A DNA stretch of 64,000 bases from Candidatus Competibacter phosphatis (GTDB lineage: Bacteria; Pseudomonadota; Gammaproteobacteria; Competibacterales; Competibacteraceae): contig NZ_SPMZ01000023.1 in the NCBI RefSeq assembly GCF_012939995.1, forward strand, positions 1 through 64,000, read 5' to 3'. The position numbers were made by a program, and so were the translations under genes. Below are positions 1 through 9,284 of the stretch, in pieces (the first letter of the stretch is position 1; every line of letters begins with the position of its first letter). The notes under the pieces were generated by a model. It saw only the letters and a program-made list of their open reading frames with translations, searched no databases and was not told the origin of the DNA.

Positions 1-101
1 TGGAATTCCTCGGCGGCGATGCGGCCGATGACCTCGTTGTAACGTTCCAGCATCGAGAACGTCCATTCGGACGACTCGGCAATCAGTCGCGACGAGCTCA
101 T
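1..101 (-). CDS. SpoVR family protein, N-terminal fragment (YcgB-like)
   Basis: The fragment starts at an ATG on the minus strand (99-101) that overlaps the stop of the DUF444 gene in an ATGA arrangement, and it runs off the left edge. The 33 visible codons include [15 protein letters not shown], which matches the usual start of SpoVR/YcgB proteins (a W-T-F segment followed by a helix with E-x-Y). In many proteobacteria a spoVR gene follows prkA and DUF444, so context agrees. The molecular function of the family is not established; it is linked to sporulation in Bacillus and to stationary-phase or nitrogen-starvation operons in proteobacteria. Confidence 0.8.
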   Translation of the reverse strand, partial: MSSSRLIAESSEWTFSMLERYNEVIGRIAAEEF

Positions 102-1366
102 GACACGCGCCTCTTGAACAGATCCCGGAATACCGGGTAGATGTCGGCCGGGCCGTCGATCTGCCGCATGGCGAAGTGTGGGTGTTGCTCCTTCACTTCC
201 TCGTAGGCTTCCCACAGGCTCTGATGGCGGTCCGGGGTGATTTCGATGTAGGCGTAGTAGCGCACGAACGGCACGATCTGCTTGAGCAGGATGTCCCGGC
301 AGGCCGGCGAATCGTGGTGCCAGTTGTCGCCGTCCGAAGCCTGCGCCACATAGATATTCCAACTGGAGGTCGGGTAGCGCGCGGCCATGGTCTCGCCCAT
401 CAGGTGCAGGGCGCTCGATACCACGGTGCCGCCGGTCTCGCGCGAGTAGAAGAACTCCTGTTCGTCCACCTCCTTGGCCACGGTGTGGTGACGGATGAAC
501 ACCACCTCGATTTTCTCGTAATTGCGCTTGAGAAACAGGTAGAGCAGGGTGAAGAAGCGCTTGGCCAGATCCTTGCGCGCTCGATCCATCGAGCCGGAGA
601 CGTCCATGACGCAGAACATCACCGCCTGGGTGGTCGGTTGCGGCTGCTTGACCCGATTGGTGTAGCGCAGGTCGAAGGTGTCGATGAACGGCACCGCCCG
701 CGCCCGCGCCCGCAGGTGTTCGATGTCCTCGATCAACTCGCGGGCGCGGCTGTCGTCCACCGGCGGTTCGGCCAGCAGTCGTTGCAGTTGCTCTTCCGCT
801 TCTCGCAGCCGGCGGGTGTAGGGCGCGGCCAGCGCCATCCGCCGCGCCATGGCCCCCTTCAGCGAACGCACCACATCGATGTTGGCTGGGTTGCCGGCAC
901 TACTGAAGCCGGCGCGCACCGATTTGAATTCGGTGAGCTTGGCCAACTGGGTACGCACCAGATTGGGCAGTTCCAGATCCTCGAAGAATAGCTCCAGGAA
1001 TTCCTCGCGCGACAGATCGAACACGAAATCGTCTTCGCCCTCGCCGCTGTTGCTGGCTTGACCGCCACCACCGCCACTGCCACCGCCGCCCTGCGGCCGG
1101 GCGGCTCGGTCGCCGGCGACGAATTCCTTGTTGCCGGGATGGATGGCCTCGCGCTTCCCGCCCGGCCCGTGGCCGAACACCGGCTCGGACAGGTCGCGGG
1201 CGGGGATGTTGACTTTCTCGCCGTTGTCGATGTCGGTGATGCTGCGGCCATTCATGGCCTCGGTCACGGCCTTCTTGATCTGATTCTTAAAGCGCCGAAT
1301 AAAGCGCTGACGGTTGACGGCGCTTTTGTTCTTGCCGTCCAGCCGCCGGTCGATAAGCGTGGCCAT
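98..1366 (-). CDS. DUF444 / YeaH-YhbH family protein with VWA-like domain
   Basis: A 422-residue protein of the YeaH/YhbH (DUF444) family. The C-terminal half has a von Willebrand A-like fold with the MIDAS motif DVSGSMD at about residues 250-256. A low-complexity glycine-rich stretch ([10 protein letters not shown]) lies near residue 95, and the N-terminus is basic. The start ATG at 1364-1366 is preceded by a GGAGG ribosome-binding site. It lies 26 nt downstream of prkA and overlaps the SpoVR gene by 4 nt, so the three genes form one operon. In E. coli yeaH is co-transcribed with the kinase gene yeaG; its biochemical role is unknown. Confidence 0.9.
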   Translation of the reverse strand: MATLIDRRLDGKNKSAVNRQRFIRRFKNQIKKAVTEAMNGRSITDIDNGEKVNIPARDLSEPVFGHGPGGKREAIHPGNKEFVAGDRAARPQGGGGSGGGGGQASNSGEGEDDFVFDLSREEFLELFFEDLELPNLVRTQLAKLTEFKSVRAGFSSAGNPANIDVVRSLKGAMARRMALAAPYTRRLREAEEQLQRLLAEPPVDDSRARELIEDIEHLRARARAVPFIDTFDLRYTNRVKQPQPTTQAVMFCVMDVSGSMDRARKDLAKRFFTLLYLFLKRNYEKIEVVFIRHHTVAKEVDEQEFFYSRETGGTVVSSALHLMGETMAARYPTSSWNIYVAQASDGDNWHHDSPACRDILLKQIVPFVRYYAYIEITPDRHQSLWEAYEEVKEQHPHFAMRQIDGPADIYPVFRDLFKRRVS

Positions 1367-1392
1367 GCGCGGTTTCCTCCGAATTAGTCCGT

Positions 1393-3315
1393 TTACGATG
1401 CCTTGCGGACCCGCAAATACCAGTCGGACAGCAAGCGCACCTGCTTGGCCGTGTAGCCCTTGGCGACCATGCGATCGACGAAATCGGCGTGCTTCTTCTG
1501 CTCGTCGGCGCTGGCCTTGGTGTTGAAGCTGATCACCGGCAGCAGGTCCTCGGTATTGGAAAACATCTTCTTCTCGATCACCGCGCGCAATTTTTCGTAA
1601 CTGGTCCAGGCTGGGTTTCTGCCGGCGTTGTTGGCCCGCGCCCGCAGCACGAAGTTGACGATCTCGTTGCGGAAGTCCTTCGGGTTGCTGATACCGGCCG
1701 GTTTCTCGATCTTCTCCAGTTCGGCGTTGAGCGCCGCCCGATCGAACGACTCGCCGGTGTCGGGATCGCGGTATTCCTGGTCCTGAATCCAGAAGTCGGC
1801 GTAGGTGACGTAGCGGTCGAAAATGTTCTGCCCGTACTCGGAATAAGACTCCAGGTAGGCCTGCTGAAGTTCCTTGCCGATGAACTCGGCGTAACGCGGC
1901 GCCAGGTAGCCCTTGAGGTAGGATAGATATCTTTCCTCGGTTTCGGCCGGGAATTGTTCGCGTTCGATTTGCCGCTCCAGCACGTAGAGCAGATGCACAG
2001 GGTTGGCGGCGACTTCGATATGGTCGAAGTTGAACACCTGCGACAGAATCTTGAAGGCGAAGCGGGTGGAAATACCGGTCATGCCTTCGTCCACCCCGGC
2101 GTAGTCGCGATATTCCTGCATCGACTTGGCCTTGGGGTCGGTATCTTTGAGGTTCTCGCCGTCGTAGACCCGCATCTTGGAGAAGATGCTGGAGTTTTCC
2201 GGTTCCTTGATGCGGGTCAGGGTCGAGAACTGGGCCAGCATCTCCAGCGTGCCGGGCGCGCAGGGCGCTTGCGACAACGAACTGTTGGTGAGCAGTTTCC
2301 GATAGATCCTGACCTCGTCCGATACCCGCAGACAGTAGGGGACCTTGACGATATAAACTCGATCCAGAAACGCCTCGTTGTTCTTGTTATTTCTGAAGCT
2401 CTGCCATTCCGACTCGTTGGAGTGGGCCAGAATGATCCCTTCGAAGGGGATGGCCGACAGCCCCTCGGTGCTGTTGTAGTTGCCTTCCTGAGTGGCGGTC
2501 AGCAAGGGGTGCAGCACCTTGATCGGTGCCTTGAACATTTCCACGAATTCCATCAGCCCGCGGTTGGCGCGGCACAAGGCACCGGAGAAACTGTAGGCGT
2601 CCGGGTCGTTCTGGGCGAAATGCTCCAATTTGCGGATGTCGACCTTGCCCACCAGCGAGGAAATGTCCTGATTGTTCTCATCGCCCGGTTCGGTCTTGGC
2701 GACGGCGACCTGATGCAGGATCGACGGCCGTAGTTTCACCACTCGGAACTGGGTGATGTCGCCGTTGTATTCCTGCAGACGCTTGGCGGCCCAAGGCGAC
2801 ATGATATGACGCAGGTAACGGCGTGGGATGCCGAAATCTTCTTCCAGGATCGGGCCGTCCTCGTCGGGATTGAACAGCCCCAGCGGCGACTCGAACACTG
2901 GCGAGTCGGCGATGGCGTAAAACGGCACCTTCTCCATCAACTGCTTGAGCCGTTCGGCCAGCGAGGACTTGCCGCCGCCCACCGGACCGAGCAGGTAGAG
3001 AATCTGTTTCTTTTCTTCCAGCCCCTGCGCGGCGTGCCGGAGATAGGAAACGATTTGCTCGATGGCATCCTCCATCCCGTAGAATTCCTCGAAGGCGGGA
3101 TAGAGCTTGAGCACCTTGTTCTGGAAAATGCGCGACAGACGAGGGTCGTCGCGGGTATCGACCAAGCTCGGTTCGCCGATGGCTTTCAGCAACCGTTCGG
3201 GGGCGCTGGCATAGGCGTTCGAGTCACTCTTGCACAGCTCCAGATACTCGTGCAGCGATAGCGTTTCTTCGCGGCTCTCTTCGTAGCGCGATAAATAGCG
3301 ATTGAAAATCTTCAT
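1393..3315 (-). CDS. prkA: PrkA-type serine protein kinase (YeaG homologue)
   Basis: A 640-residue PrkA/YeaG family protein, the usual family length. An AAA-type nucleotide-binding region has a Walker A motif GPVGGGKSS near residues 110-118, and the C-terminal third is the PrkA kinase domain. It is the first gene of prkA-DUF444-spoVR. E. coli YeaG is a Ser/Thr kinase needed during sustained nitrogen starvation, and yeaGH belongs to the NtrC regulon; that is literature knowledge. Here a sigma-54 promoter (3541-3556) and an NtrC-like dyad (3762-3780) lie upstream, which fits the same control. The substrate of this kinase cannot be inferred. Confidence 0.93.
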   Translation of the reverse strand: MKIFNRYLSRYEESREETLSLHEYLELCKSDSNAYASAPERLLKAIGEPSLVDTRDDPRLSRIFQNKVLKLYPAFEEFYGMEDAIEQIVSYLRHAAQGLEEKKQILYLLGPVGGGKSSLAERLKQLMEKVPFYAIADSPVFESPLGLFNPDEDGPILEEDFGIPRRYLRHIMSPWAAKRLQEYNGDITQFRVVKLRPSILHQVAVAKTEPGDENNQDISSLVGKVDIRKLEHFAQNDPDAYSFSGALCRANRGLMEFVEMFKAPIKVLHPLLTATQEGNYNSTEGLSAIPFEGIILAHSNESEWQSFRNNKNNEAFLDRVYIVKVPYCLRVSDEVRIYRKLLTNSSLSQAPCAPGTLEMLAQFSTLTRIKEPENSSIFSKMRVYDGENLKDTDPKAKSMQEYRDYAGVDEGMTGISTRFAFKILSQVFNFDHIEVAANPVHLLYVLERQIEREQFPAETEERYLSYLKGYLAPRYAEFIGKELQQAYLESYSEYGQNIFDRYVTYADFWIQDQEYRDPDTGESFDRAALNAELEKIEKPAGISNPKDFRNEIVNFVLRARANNAGRNPAWTSYEKLRAVIEKKMFSNTEDLLPVISFNTKASADEQKKHADFVDRMVAKGYTAKQVRLLSDWYLRVRKAS

Positions 3316-3540
3316 CGGTCATACCTCTCTATCATGGTCGCGGGAGCGGGGCGGCTTCCCGGTGCGAGCCTTCGGGTTCAACTTCGACGATTCCTTCCTC
3401 GATCCTTGCGTCCCGGGCGTGGGCCGGCGGCGAGAGGGTCGCCGCGGAGCTCCAGCGTATTCCTGGCCGGATCGACCGAATGGTCCCGGTGGCGGGTGGT
3501 TGCGGTTGGTTTCCTCCGCTGACGCTGCTTGGGGAGATAC

Positions 3541-3556
3541 AGCAATTAACGGACCA
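3541..3556 (-). promoter_or_regulatory. Sigma-54 (-24/-12) promoter for prkA operon
   Basis: Read on the minus strand the site is TGGTCCG-TTAA-TTGCT, against the consensus TGGCACG-N4-TTGCW. The GG (3554-3555) and GC (3542-3543) are separated by exactly 10 nt, the hallmark spacing. The predicted transcription start near 3530 gives a leader of about 215 nt before prkA. The NtrC-like dyad lies about 220 bp upstream. Confidence 0.6.
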
Positions 3557-3761
3557 ACCGCCGCTGGCGGCTGACGGGGTCGGGACCCGGTTACGGGATG
3601 GAGCGTAAACGGATTCCATCCAGGTGTTGTTCAAGGTGAAGACAACAAAATCAGTTGCTTGATGGTGCTTGATTCACCTGAAAGCAGGCTGAACAACTGG
3701 TGGAGCCGGACGCGAGCAGCCATGAGGCGCAGTCGATCGAAGAGCATGAATCGTTTGTCGA

Positions 3762-3780
3762 TTGCACAAGTTTAGTGCAA
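3762..3780. promoter_or_regulatory. NtrC-like binding site upstream of prkA
   Basis: A perfect dyad, TTGCAC-N7-GTGCAA, matches the 17-bp NtrC operator form TGCAC-N7-GTGCA in half-sites and spacing. It is immediately followed by a second TGCAC (3781-3785), which makes a partly overlapping GTGCA-A-TGCAC palindrome. It sits upstream of a sigma-54 promoter and an IHF-like site, which is the usual enhancer arrangement. Confidence 0.55.
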
Positions 3781-3994
3781 TGCACTCAAACTGACAGCTC
3801 GCGTGTCGATTGGTTTATCCGTTACGCCGCGCGCCGCCTGGCGCGGGTCGCGCGCTGGTGGGGTTCGATTCCAAGACCTGATAGACCACGGGGGCGGTGG
3901 GCGGTTCAGAGCTTGGTCGTCACGGTTGGGATGGCGGCGGCTTTGTTGCTAACATCGCTCGCCACGCGGACGCATTAAGGCTACAAGGCATGCC

Positions 3995-5090
3995 ATGAAG
4001 ATTATCAGCGACTGGTTTCGTCAGCTTTTCAACGATCCCCAGGCGGTCATTTTGACCGTCGTATTGGTGCTGGGCACCAGTGTGGTCCTGACCATGGGCC
4101 GAGATCTGGCGCCGGTGTTGGCCAGCATGGTCATTGCCTATCTGCTGGAGGGTGTCGTGCAACTGTTGCGGCGCTGGCTGCATCTGCCGCGGCTGCTGGC
4201 GTCCGTGCTGGTGTTTATCCTGTTCGTCGCCTTCGTGCTGTTTTTGCTACTGGGCTTGTTGCCCATGGTGTCCCGGCAGTTGTCCCAGTTGATCCAGCAA
4301 CTACCCAATATGATCGTCGAGGGCCAGAACCTATTGCTTAGCCTGCCGACGATGTACCCGGAGTTCATTACCGAGGTACAGGTGTTGGGCGTCATCAACG
4401 CCATAAAGGCCGAGATCGCCACCTGGGGTCAGAGCGTGCTGTCCTGGTCACTGGCGGCGGGAATGGGCGTCATCACCATCACCATCTACGTGGTGCTGGT
4501 GCCATTGCTGGTATTCTTCTTTCTGAAGGATAAGGACTTGATCCTGAAGTGGTTGCACGGCTTCCTGCCGCACGATCATACCCTGGCGCAGCAAGTCTGG
4601 CGCGAGGTGGACCGGCAGATGGGCAATTATGTGCGCGGTAAGTTTCTGGAAGTGTTGGTGGTCTGGGCCGCGACCTTCATAGCCTTCGCCCTGATGGGCT
4701 TGCAGTTCGCCATGCTGCTCGCCCTGATGGTAGGGTTGTCGGTGATCGTGCCCTATATTGGTGCGGTGGTGGTGACGGTGCCGGTGGCGCTGGTGGCGTT
4801 TTTTCCAGTGGGGTTGGGGTTCCGAATTCATGTGGTTGCTGGGAGTTTACCTGATCATTCAGGGTTTGGACGGCAACGTGTTGGTGCCGCTGCTGTTTTC
4901 CGAGGTGGTCGATCTACACCCGATCGCCATCATCGTGGCGGTGCTGGTGTTCGGCGGCCTTTGGGGGTTCTGGGGGGTCTTTTTCGCCATCCCGCTGGCG
5001 ACCGTGGTGCAATCCATTCTGAAGGCGTGGCCCAGGCCGACCCTGCTAGTGGAGAATGAGAATGTGGAGGCCGGCGCTCTTCGGTCCTGA
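3995..5090 (+). CDS. AI-2E / PerM family permease (single-base frameshift)
   Basis: An AI-2E transporter/PerM-family integral membrane protein of about 364 residues once one base is removed. The reading frame breaks in a run of six T (4799-4804). Deleting one T joins the upstream part (multiple hydrophobic helices, ending near VPYIGAVVVTVP) to the downstream part containing LDGNVLVPLLFSEVV and GFWGVFFAIPLA, both typical of the C-terminal half of this family. The join then reads AFFQWGWGSEFMW without a gap. ATG 3995 has an AAGG ribosome-binding site. Substrates are unsettled; family members have been linked to autoinducer-2 export or Na+/H+ antiport. Convergent with the cardiolipin synthase gene. 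Confidence 0.85.
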
Positions 5091-5135
5091 CCTCCGCTGG
5101 AGCGATACTGGTTTTCGTGGGATTGGCAAGCGCCA

Positions 5136-6569
5136 TCACAACAACGGCGATAGCAGCCGGGCGGTGGATTCGCCCAGCCGCTGACCCAGGGTAGCGCGCC
5201 GGCCCGGCTTGACGTAGCGATTGGCGTGGCACAGATCGGCGGCGAAGCCGCGGGCCAGTTGCCCGGCGAGGCCGGCGTCGTACAGCACCGCCATCGCCTC
5301 GAAATTCAGCGCCAAACTGCGATTGTCGAAATTGGCGCTGCCCACCGCCGCAATTCGCTCGTCCACCACCAGCAACTTGGCGTGTAGCATGGGCGGGCCG
5401 TACTCGTGAATCGTGACGCCGGCACCGACCAGTTCGTCGTAATAGCTACGCGCGGCGGTACTGACCAAGCGGGAGTCGCTCCGCTTGGGCACCAGCACCC
5501 GCACCACCACGCCGCGTAAGGCGGCGGTGATCAGGGCGGCGGTCAGCGCCTCGCTGGGGACGAAGTAAGGCGTGGCCAGCAGGATTTGCCGCTGAGCGCC
5601 GGTGATGGCGGCGAAATACAGCTTAGCGATGGCGTGGCGATCGTTGTCGGGGCCGGATTCGACGACTTGCAGCCATGGGCCGGCCGCTTCGGCGAAATGG
5701 GGAAAAAATTCCGGTTCGAGCGGTTCCTGGCCGGTGGCGAAGTACCAATCTTCCAGGAAGATGAATTGCAAGCGATGAACCGGTTCACCCTCGATGCGCA
5801 GGTGCAGGTCGCGCCAGGCCTCCGTTCCTTGCTGGAGATGGCTGTGAGCGTCGCTGACGTTGATGCCGCCAGTGAAGCCGATCCGGCCATCGCAGACCAC
5901 GATCTTGCGGTGAGTGCGGAAGTTGACGTAGCGCAGACGCAAGCGGCGCAGGCCGATGGGATTGAACCAGGCGACCTGGACCCCGGCGTCCCGCAGCGGT
6001 TGTAGAAAGCGACGATTGGCGCGGTCGGAGCCGATGGCGTCCAGCAACAGTCGCACTCGCACTCCGGCGTGGGCCTGGTCGACCAACCGGTCGCGCAATC
6101 GGGTGCCGATCCGGTCTGGTGTCCACAGATAGTATTCCAGGTGGATGTGATGCGTGGCGGCGGCGATGCTTGCCTCGATGGCCTCGAAGCAGGCATCGCC
6201 GGTTTCCAGCGGGGTCACGGCGATGGCTGGCGTGGGCGTGCCCTGGCTGACCCGCTCCAACAGCAGCGCGAGTTGCCGCTCCAGACCAGCTTCCGGGAAG
6301 TGGGGCGGGATGGCTTGGTCGGGGCGTAGGTCACGAGTGGATTGAATCAGGCGCTCGCGGGCGCGACCGTAGCGGCGCCGGCGCCGGTGCAGCCGCCGCG
6401 GTCCGAACAGCAGATACACCAGAAAGCCGAAGTAGGGCATGAACAGCAGGGCCAGCAACCAGGCCAGCGTCGCTGCTGGCGAGCGACGTTCCAGGATCAA
6501 TCCGACCGCGACCAGGGCAATCCATAGCAGCCAGGCCAGCGAGAACAGCGCGATCAGATGATCGGTCAT
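5136..6569 (-). CDS. cls: Cardiolipin synthase (phospholipase D family)
   Basis: A 477-residue PLD-superfamily cardiolipin synthase that would condense phosphatidylglycerol into cardiolipin at the inner membrane. Two N-terminal transmembrane helices (residues 5-55, PLDNc-like) precede two HKD motifs: HRKIVVCDG near residue 217 and HAKLLVVDE near 395, each followed by the usual G-[GS]-x-N segment (GGINVSD, GSANFDNRS). Length and order match the ClsA type. It begins 9 nt after the PhoH gene ends and is probably co-transcribed with it. A paralogue such as ClsB/C is less likely because of the two membrane helices. Confidence 0.93.
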   Translation of the reverse strand: MTDHLIALFSLAWLLWIALVAVGLILERRSPAATLAWLLALLFMPYFGFLVYLLFGPRRLHRRRRRYGRARERLIQSTRDLRPDQAIPPHFPEAGLERQLALLLERVSQGTPTPAIAVTPLETGDACFEAIEASIAAATHHIHLEYYLWTPDRIGTRLRDRLVDQAHAGVRVRLLLDAIGSDRANRRFLQPLRDAGVQVAWFNPIGLRRLRLRYVNFRTHRKIVVCDGRIGFTGGINVSDAHSHLQQGTEAWRDLHLRIEGEPVHRLQFIFLEDWYFATGQEPLEPEFFPHFAEAAGPWLQVVESGPDNDRHAIAKLYFAAITGAQRQILLATPYFVPSEALTAALITAALRGVVVRVLVPKRSDSRLVSTAARSYYDELVGAGVTIHEYGPPMLHAKLLVVDERIAAVGSANFDNRSLALNFEAMAVLYDAGLAGQLARGFAADLCHANRYVKPGRRATLGQRLGESTARLLSPLL

Positions 6570-6578
6570 GCGTGGCGC

Positions 6579-7946
6579 TTAAAGCCGGTCGGACGCGAAC
6601 TCGGCCAGCCGCGAGCGCTCGCCGCGACGCAGAGTAACGTGGCCGCCGTGTGGCCAATCCTTGAACCGGTCCACCACGTAAGTCAGACCCGATGTGGTTT
6701 CGGATAGATAAGGGGTATCGATCTGGGCGATGTTGCCCAGACAAATCACCTTGGTGCCGGGGCCGGCGCGGGTGATCAGGGTTTTCATTTGCTTGGAAGT
6801 CAGGTTCTGGGCTTCGTCGATGATCAGATACTTGTTCTGGAAGGTGCGGCCCCGCATGAAGTTGAGAGAGCGGATCTTGATCTTGCTGCTGAGCAGATCG
6901 GCGGTGGCGGCACGGCCCCATTCGCCGCCTTCCTGTGGGGCCAGCACTTCCAGATTGTCCATCAATGCCCCCATCCAGGGCGTCATTTTTTCCTCCTCGG
7001 TGCCGGGCAGGAAACCGATATCCTCCCCGACCGGAACGGTCACGCGGGTCATGATGATCTCGCGATAGCGTTTCGCATCCAGCACCTGCGCCAGTCCGGC
7101 CGCCAGCGCCAGCAGCGTCTTACCGGTGCCGGCGGCGCCGAGTAGGGAGACGAAATCGATTTCCGGGTCCAACAGTAGATTGAGCGCGAAATTCTGCTCG
7201 CGATTGCGGGCGGTGATGCCCCAAACCGCATGATTGGGGGTGGTGTGATCCCGGAGGATTTCGATGACGGCTTCCATGCCGCGTAACTGGCGGACGATGA
7301 ACGCCGCATCGGTTTCAGCTTGAAACAGCCCTTGATTCGGATGCCAGTTGGCGATGTCGGGACCCTGGACCCGGTAGAAGGTGCGACCACTGTCCTTCCA
7401 TGATTCCATCTCCTTGCCGTGGCTGTCCCAAAAGCTGGTGGGCAGGTTGTGCGTGCCGCCGTAAAGCAGGTTGACGTCGTCCAGCGCTTGGTCGTTGTAA
7501 TAGTCTTCGGCGTGGATGCCGAGGATGGCGGCCTTGATCCGCAGGTTGATGTCCTTGGAAACCAGCGTGACCTGACGGCGGGGATGATCCTGTTGCAGGG
7601 TCAGCGCCATGCCGAGAATGTCGTTGTCCGGGGTGTTACCCGGCAACGTGGCGGGCGGGCTCAGGCGGGTGGGGCGAATCTGGAAATAGAGCCGGCCGCT
7701 GCTCGGTTCCCCGAGCTGGTTGACCGGGCCGGGTAGCGGCAGACCCCGATCGATCTCGTCCTTGCTGGCGCCGGCGATCAGATCGTCCAGGAGGTGGCTG
7801 ACCTGGCGGACGTTGCGGGCGACCTCGGAAACGCCCTTTTTGGCGCGGTCCAATTCCTCCAGCACCATCATCGGCAGGTGGATGTCGTGCTCCTTGAAGC
7901 GAAACAGGGCGGTGGGATCGTGCATCAGCACGTTGGTGTCGAGCAC
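6579..7946 (-). CDS. PhoH family ATPase with N-terminal PIN domain
   Basis: About 455 residues. An N-terminal PIN nuclease-type domain begins at LDTNVLMHDP, and a PhoH P-loop ATPase domain follows with Walker A GAAGTGKT near residue 266 and Walker B LIIDEAQN. PhoH2-type (PIN-PhoH) proteins are reported RNA helicase/RNases. The only in-frame start is the GTG at 7944-7946, right at the PIN catalytic Asp, which looks too short. An ATG at 8024-8026 lies in another frame; adding one base, for example in the G5 run at 7978-7982, would give a 26-residue N-terminal extension like those of relatives. A missing base is suspected there. Confidence 0.88.
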   Translation of the reverse strand: MLDTNVLMHDPTALFRFKEHDIHLPMMVLEELDRAKKGVSEVARNVRQVSHLLDDLIAGASKDEIDRGLPLPGPVNQLGEPSSGRLYFQIRPTRLSPPATLPGNTPDNDILGMALTLQQDHPRRQVTLVSKDINLRIKAAILGIHAEDYYNDQALDDVNLLYGGTHNLPTSFWDSHGKEMESWKDSGRTFYRVQGPDIANWHPNQGLFQAETDAAFIVRQLRGMEAVIEILRDHTTPNHAVWGITARNREQNFALNLLLDPEIDFVSLLGAAGTGKTLLALAAGLAQVLDAKRYREIIMTRVTVPVGEDIGFLPGTEEEKMTPWMGALMDNLEVLAPQEGGEWGRAATADLLSSKIKIRSLNFMRGRTFQNKYLIIDEAQNLTSKQMKTLITRAGPGTKVICLGNIAQIDTPYLSETTSGLTYVVDRFKDWPHGGHVTLRRGERSRLAEFASDRL

Positions 7947-8111
7947 GAACAGGCGGCGGTCGGCTGGATGAAGCGGAGGGGGTCGTGACGGCGGTTTGGG
8001 GGCATCGGGGCGGAATCGGGCGTCATGGCGCGGGTTTGCGGTTGGGCGGGGGGAGCGGGAAGGACCGGCGCGGCGGGCGCGACAGATATGTGGATCGGGT
8101 ATCGGCGTGGG

Positions 8112-8580
8112 TTACGAAGTCAGGGATTCCACCGCCGCCAGCACTTCGGCGGCGTGACCATCGGGTTTGACTTTGCGCCATTCCCGTCGCAGCACGCCCT
8201 CCGCATCAATCAGGAAGGTGCTGCGCTGCACGCTCACCACGTCCTTGCCATACATTTTTTTTTGGCTGTAGCACGCCGAACCGTTGGCACAGGGTCTGGT
8301 CGGTGTCGGCGATGAGGGGAAACGGAAAGCTTTGCTGGGCGCGGAAACGGTCATGGCTGCGCAAGCTGTCGCGCGATGCACCGAGCACCACCGCGTTCAG
8401 GGCGGCGAAGCGGTCGTGCAGGTTCCGGAACTGCTGACCTTCAAGCGTGCAGCCCGAGGTATTGTCCTTAGGGTAGAAATACAGGATCACCCGGTGGCCA
8501 CGCAGTTCGGAAAGCCGCATGGTTCCGTCGGTCGTGACGGCGCTGAAGTCGGGAGCGGGCTGGCCCACGGTCACATTCAT
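8112..8580 (-). CDS. bcp: Peroxiredoxin, Bcp/PrxQ type (single-base frameshift)
   Basis: A thiol peroxidase of the Bcp/PrxQ family, 155 residues after correction, which is the usual size. The frame breaks in a run of nine T on the plus strand (8255-8263, nine A in the gene). Eight A gives LQPKKMYGKDV, the standard sequence there. Peroxidatic Cys is C44 (TSGC). The resolving Cys that E. coli Bcp carries five residues later is replaced by Gln49, so this is an atypical PrxQ. ATG at 8578-8580 follows AAGGGG. It lies 6 nt after gcvR; the gcvR-bcp pair beside dapA is conserved in gammaproteobacteria. Confidence 0.9.
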
Positions 8581-8586
8581 GTCGGT

Positions 8587-9117
8587 TTACCCCTTGATCG
8601 GTTCCAGCACCGCATCCAGGTTCAGGTCGTCGCAGAAATCCAGGAATTCCTCGCGCAGCAGGGCGATGTGGGTGTTGGCCGGAATACCGATGGCCAGGTT
8701 GACCGAGAACATCGGCGTGCCGGTATGCGGGGCGCTGTAGCTGCGCGTGACCATGTCCTCGATGTTGATCGAGCGGCTGGCGAAGAAGCCGGCTAGGTGA
8801 TGGACGATGCCCGGTTGGTTGACCGCCACCACTTCCACGGCGTAGGGCAGGACATCGCCCGCCGGTACGCGGCCCTCGGTGCGTTTGGCGACGATGGTCA
8901 TGTCCAGCGCCTGCTCCAGCCGCTTGAGTTGCATTTCCAGCTTGGTCAGGGTATTCCAGTTGCCCTGGACCAACAGCAGGATGGCAAACTCGCCGCCCAG
9001 CACGGTCATGCGGCTGTCCACGATGCCGCAGTCGCATTCCAGGATCACGCGGGACAGTTCGTTGACCAGACCGGGACGATCTTCGCCGAGGGCGGAAACG
9101 ACCAGATAGTTTTTCAC
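8587..9117 (-). CDS. gcvR: GcvR-type glycine cleavage regulatory protein (two ACT domains)
   Basis: A 176-residue protein with two ACT domains (about residues 3-70 and 88-165). The N-terminus LVVSALGEDRPGLVNELS is the typical GcvR/ACT start. In E. coli GcvR binds GcvA and represses the glycine cleavage operon when glycine is low. It has no DNA-binding domain and so acts through a partner. Divergent from dapA across 167 nt and followed by bcp, the order found in many gammaproteobacteria. Confidence 0.9.
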   Translation of the reverse strand: MKNYLVVSALGEDRPGLVNELSRVILECDCGIVDSRMTVLGGEFAILLLVQGNWNTLTKLEMQLKRLEQALDMTIVAKRTEGRVPAGDVLPYAVEVVAVNQPGIVHHLAGFFASRSINIEDMVTRSYSAPHTGTPMFSVNLAIGIPANTHIALLREEFLDFCDDLNLDAVLEPIKG

Positions 9118-9284
9118 GGACGGAGCTTCCTACGGGCAAATAATCGGGGAATGATAAACCGCAGTGTACAGGCATCCAGCGGGGGTGAAAACCGCCCTCG
9201 CGCCGCCCCACGCGGGCGCTTGTCAAGCTCGCCTGGTATCCGTACCATGCGACGATTGTTTGGAAAATCAGAGAGTATAAGATT

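Larger units (their letters stand above)
3316..3994. other. Long divergent intergenic region (prkA / permease)
   Basis: This 679-nt gap separates prkA (minus) from the permease gene (plus). It holds the sigma-54 promoter and NtrC-like site listed separately. Between them is a nested inverted repeat: TTGTTCA at 3627-3633 pairs with TGAACAA at 3690-3696, and GGTGAA at 3635-3640 with TTCACC at 3673-3678. An IHF-like site (AATCAG-N4-TTG, one mismatch to WATCAANNNNTTR) lies at 3649-3661, between promoter and enhancer-like site, as expected for DNA bending at sigma-54 promoters. A 92-codon frame at 3700-3978 overlaps the NtrC-like site and has no recognisable similarity; I do not call it a gene. 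Confidence 0.6.

Noticed and set aside
3700-3978. 92-codon open frame with a C-terminal hydrophobic stretch
   Set aside because: It overlaps the NtrC-like dyad, has no recognisable similarity, no clear ribosome-binding site, and lies in a regulatory intergenic region.
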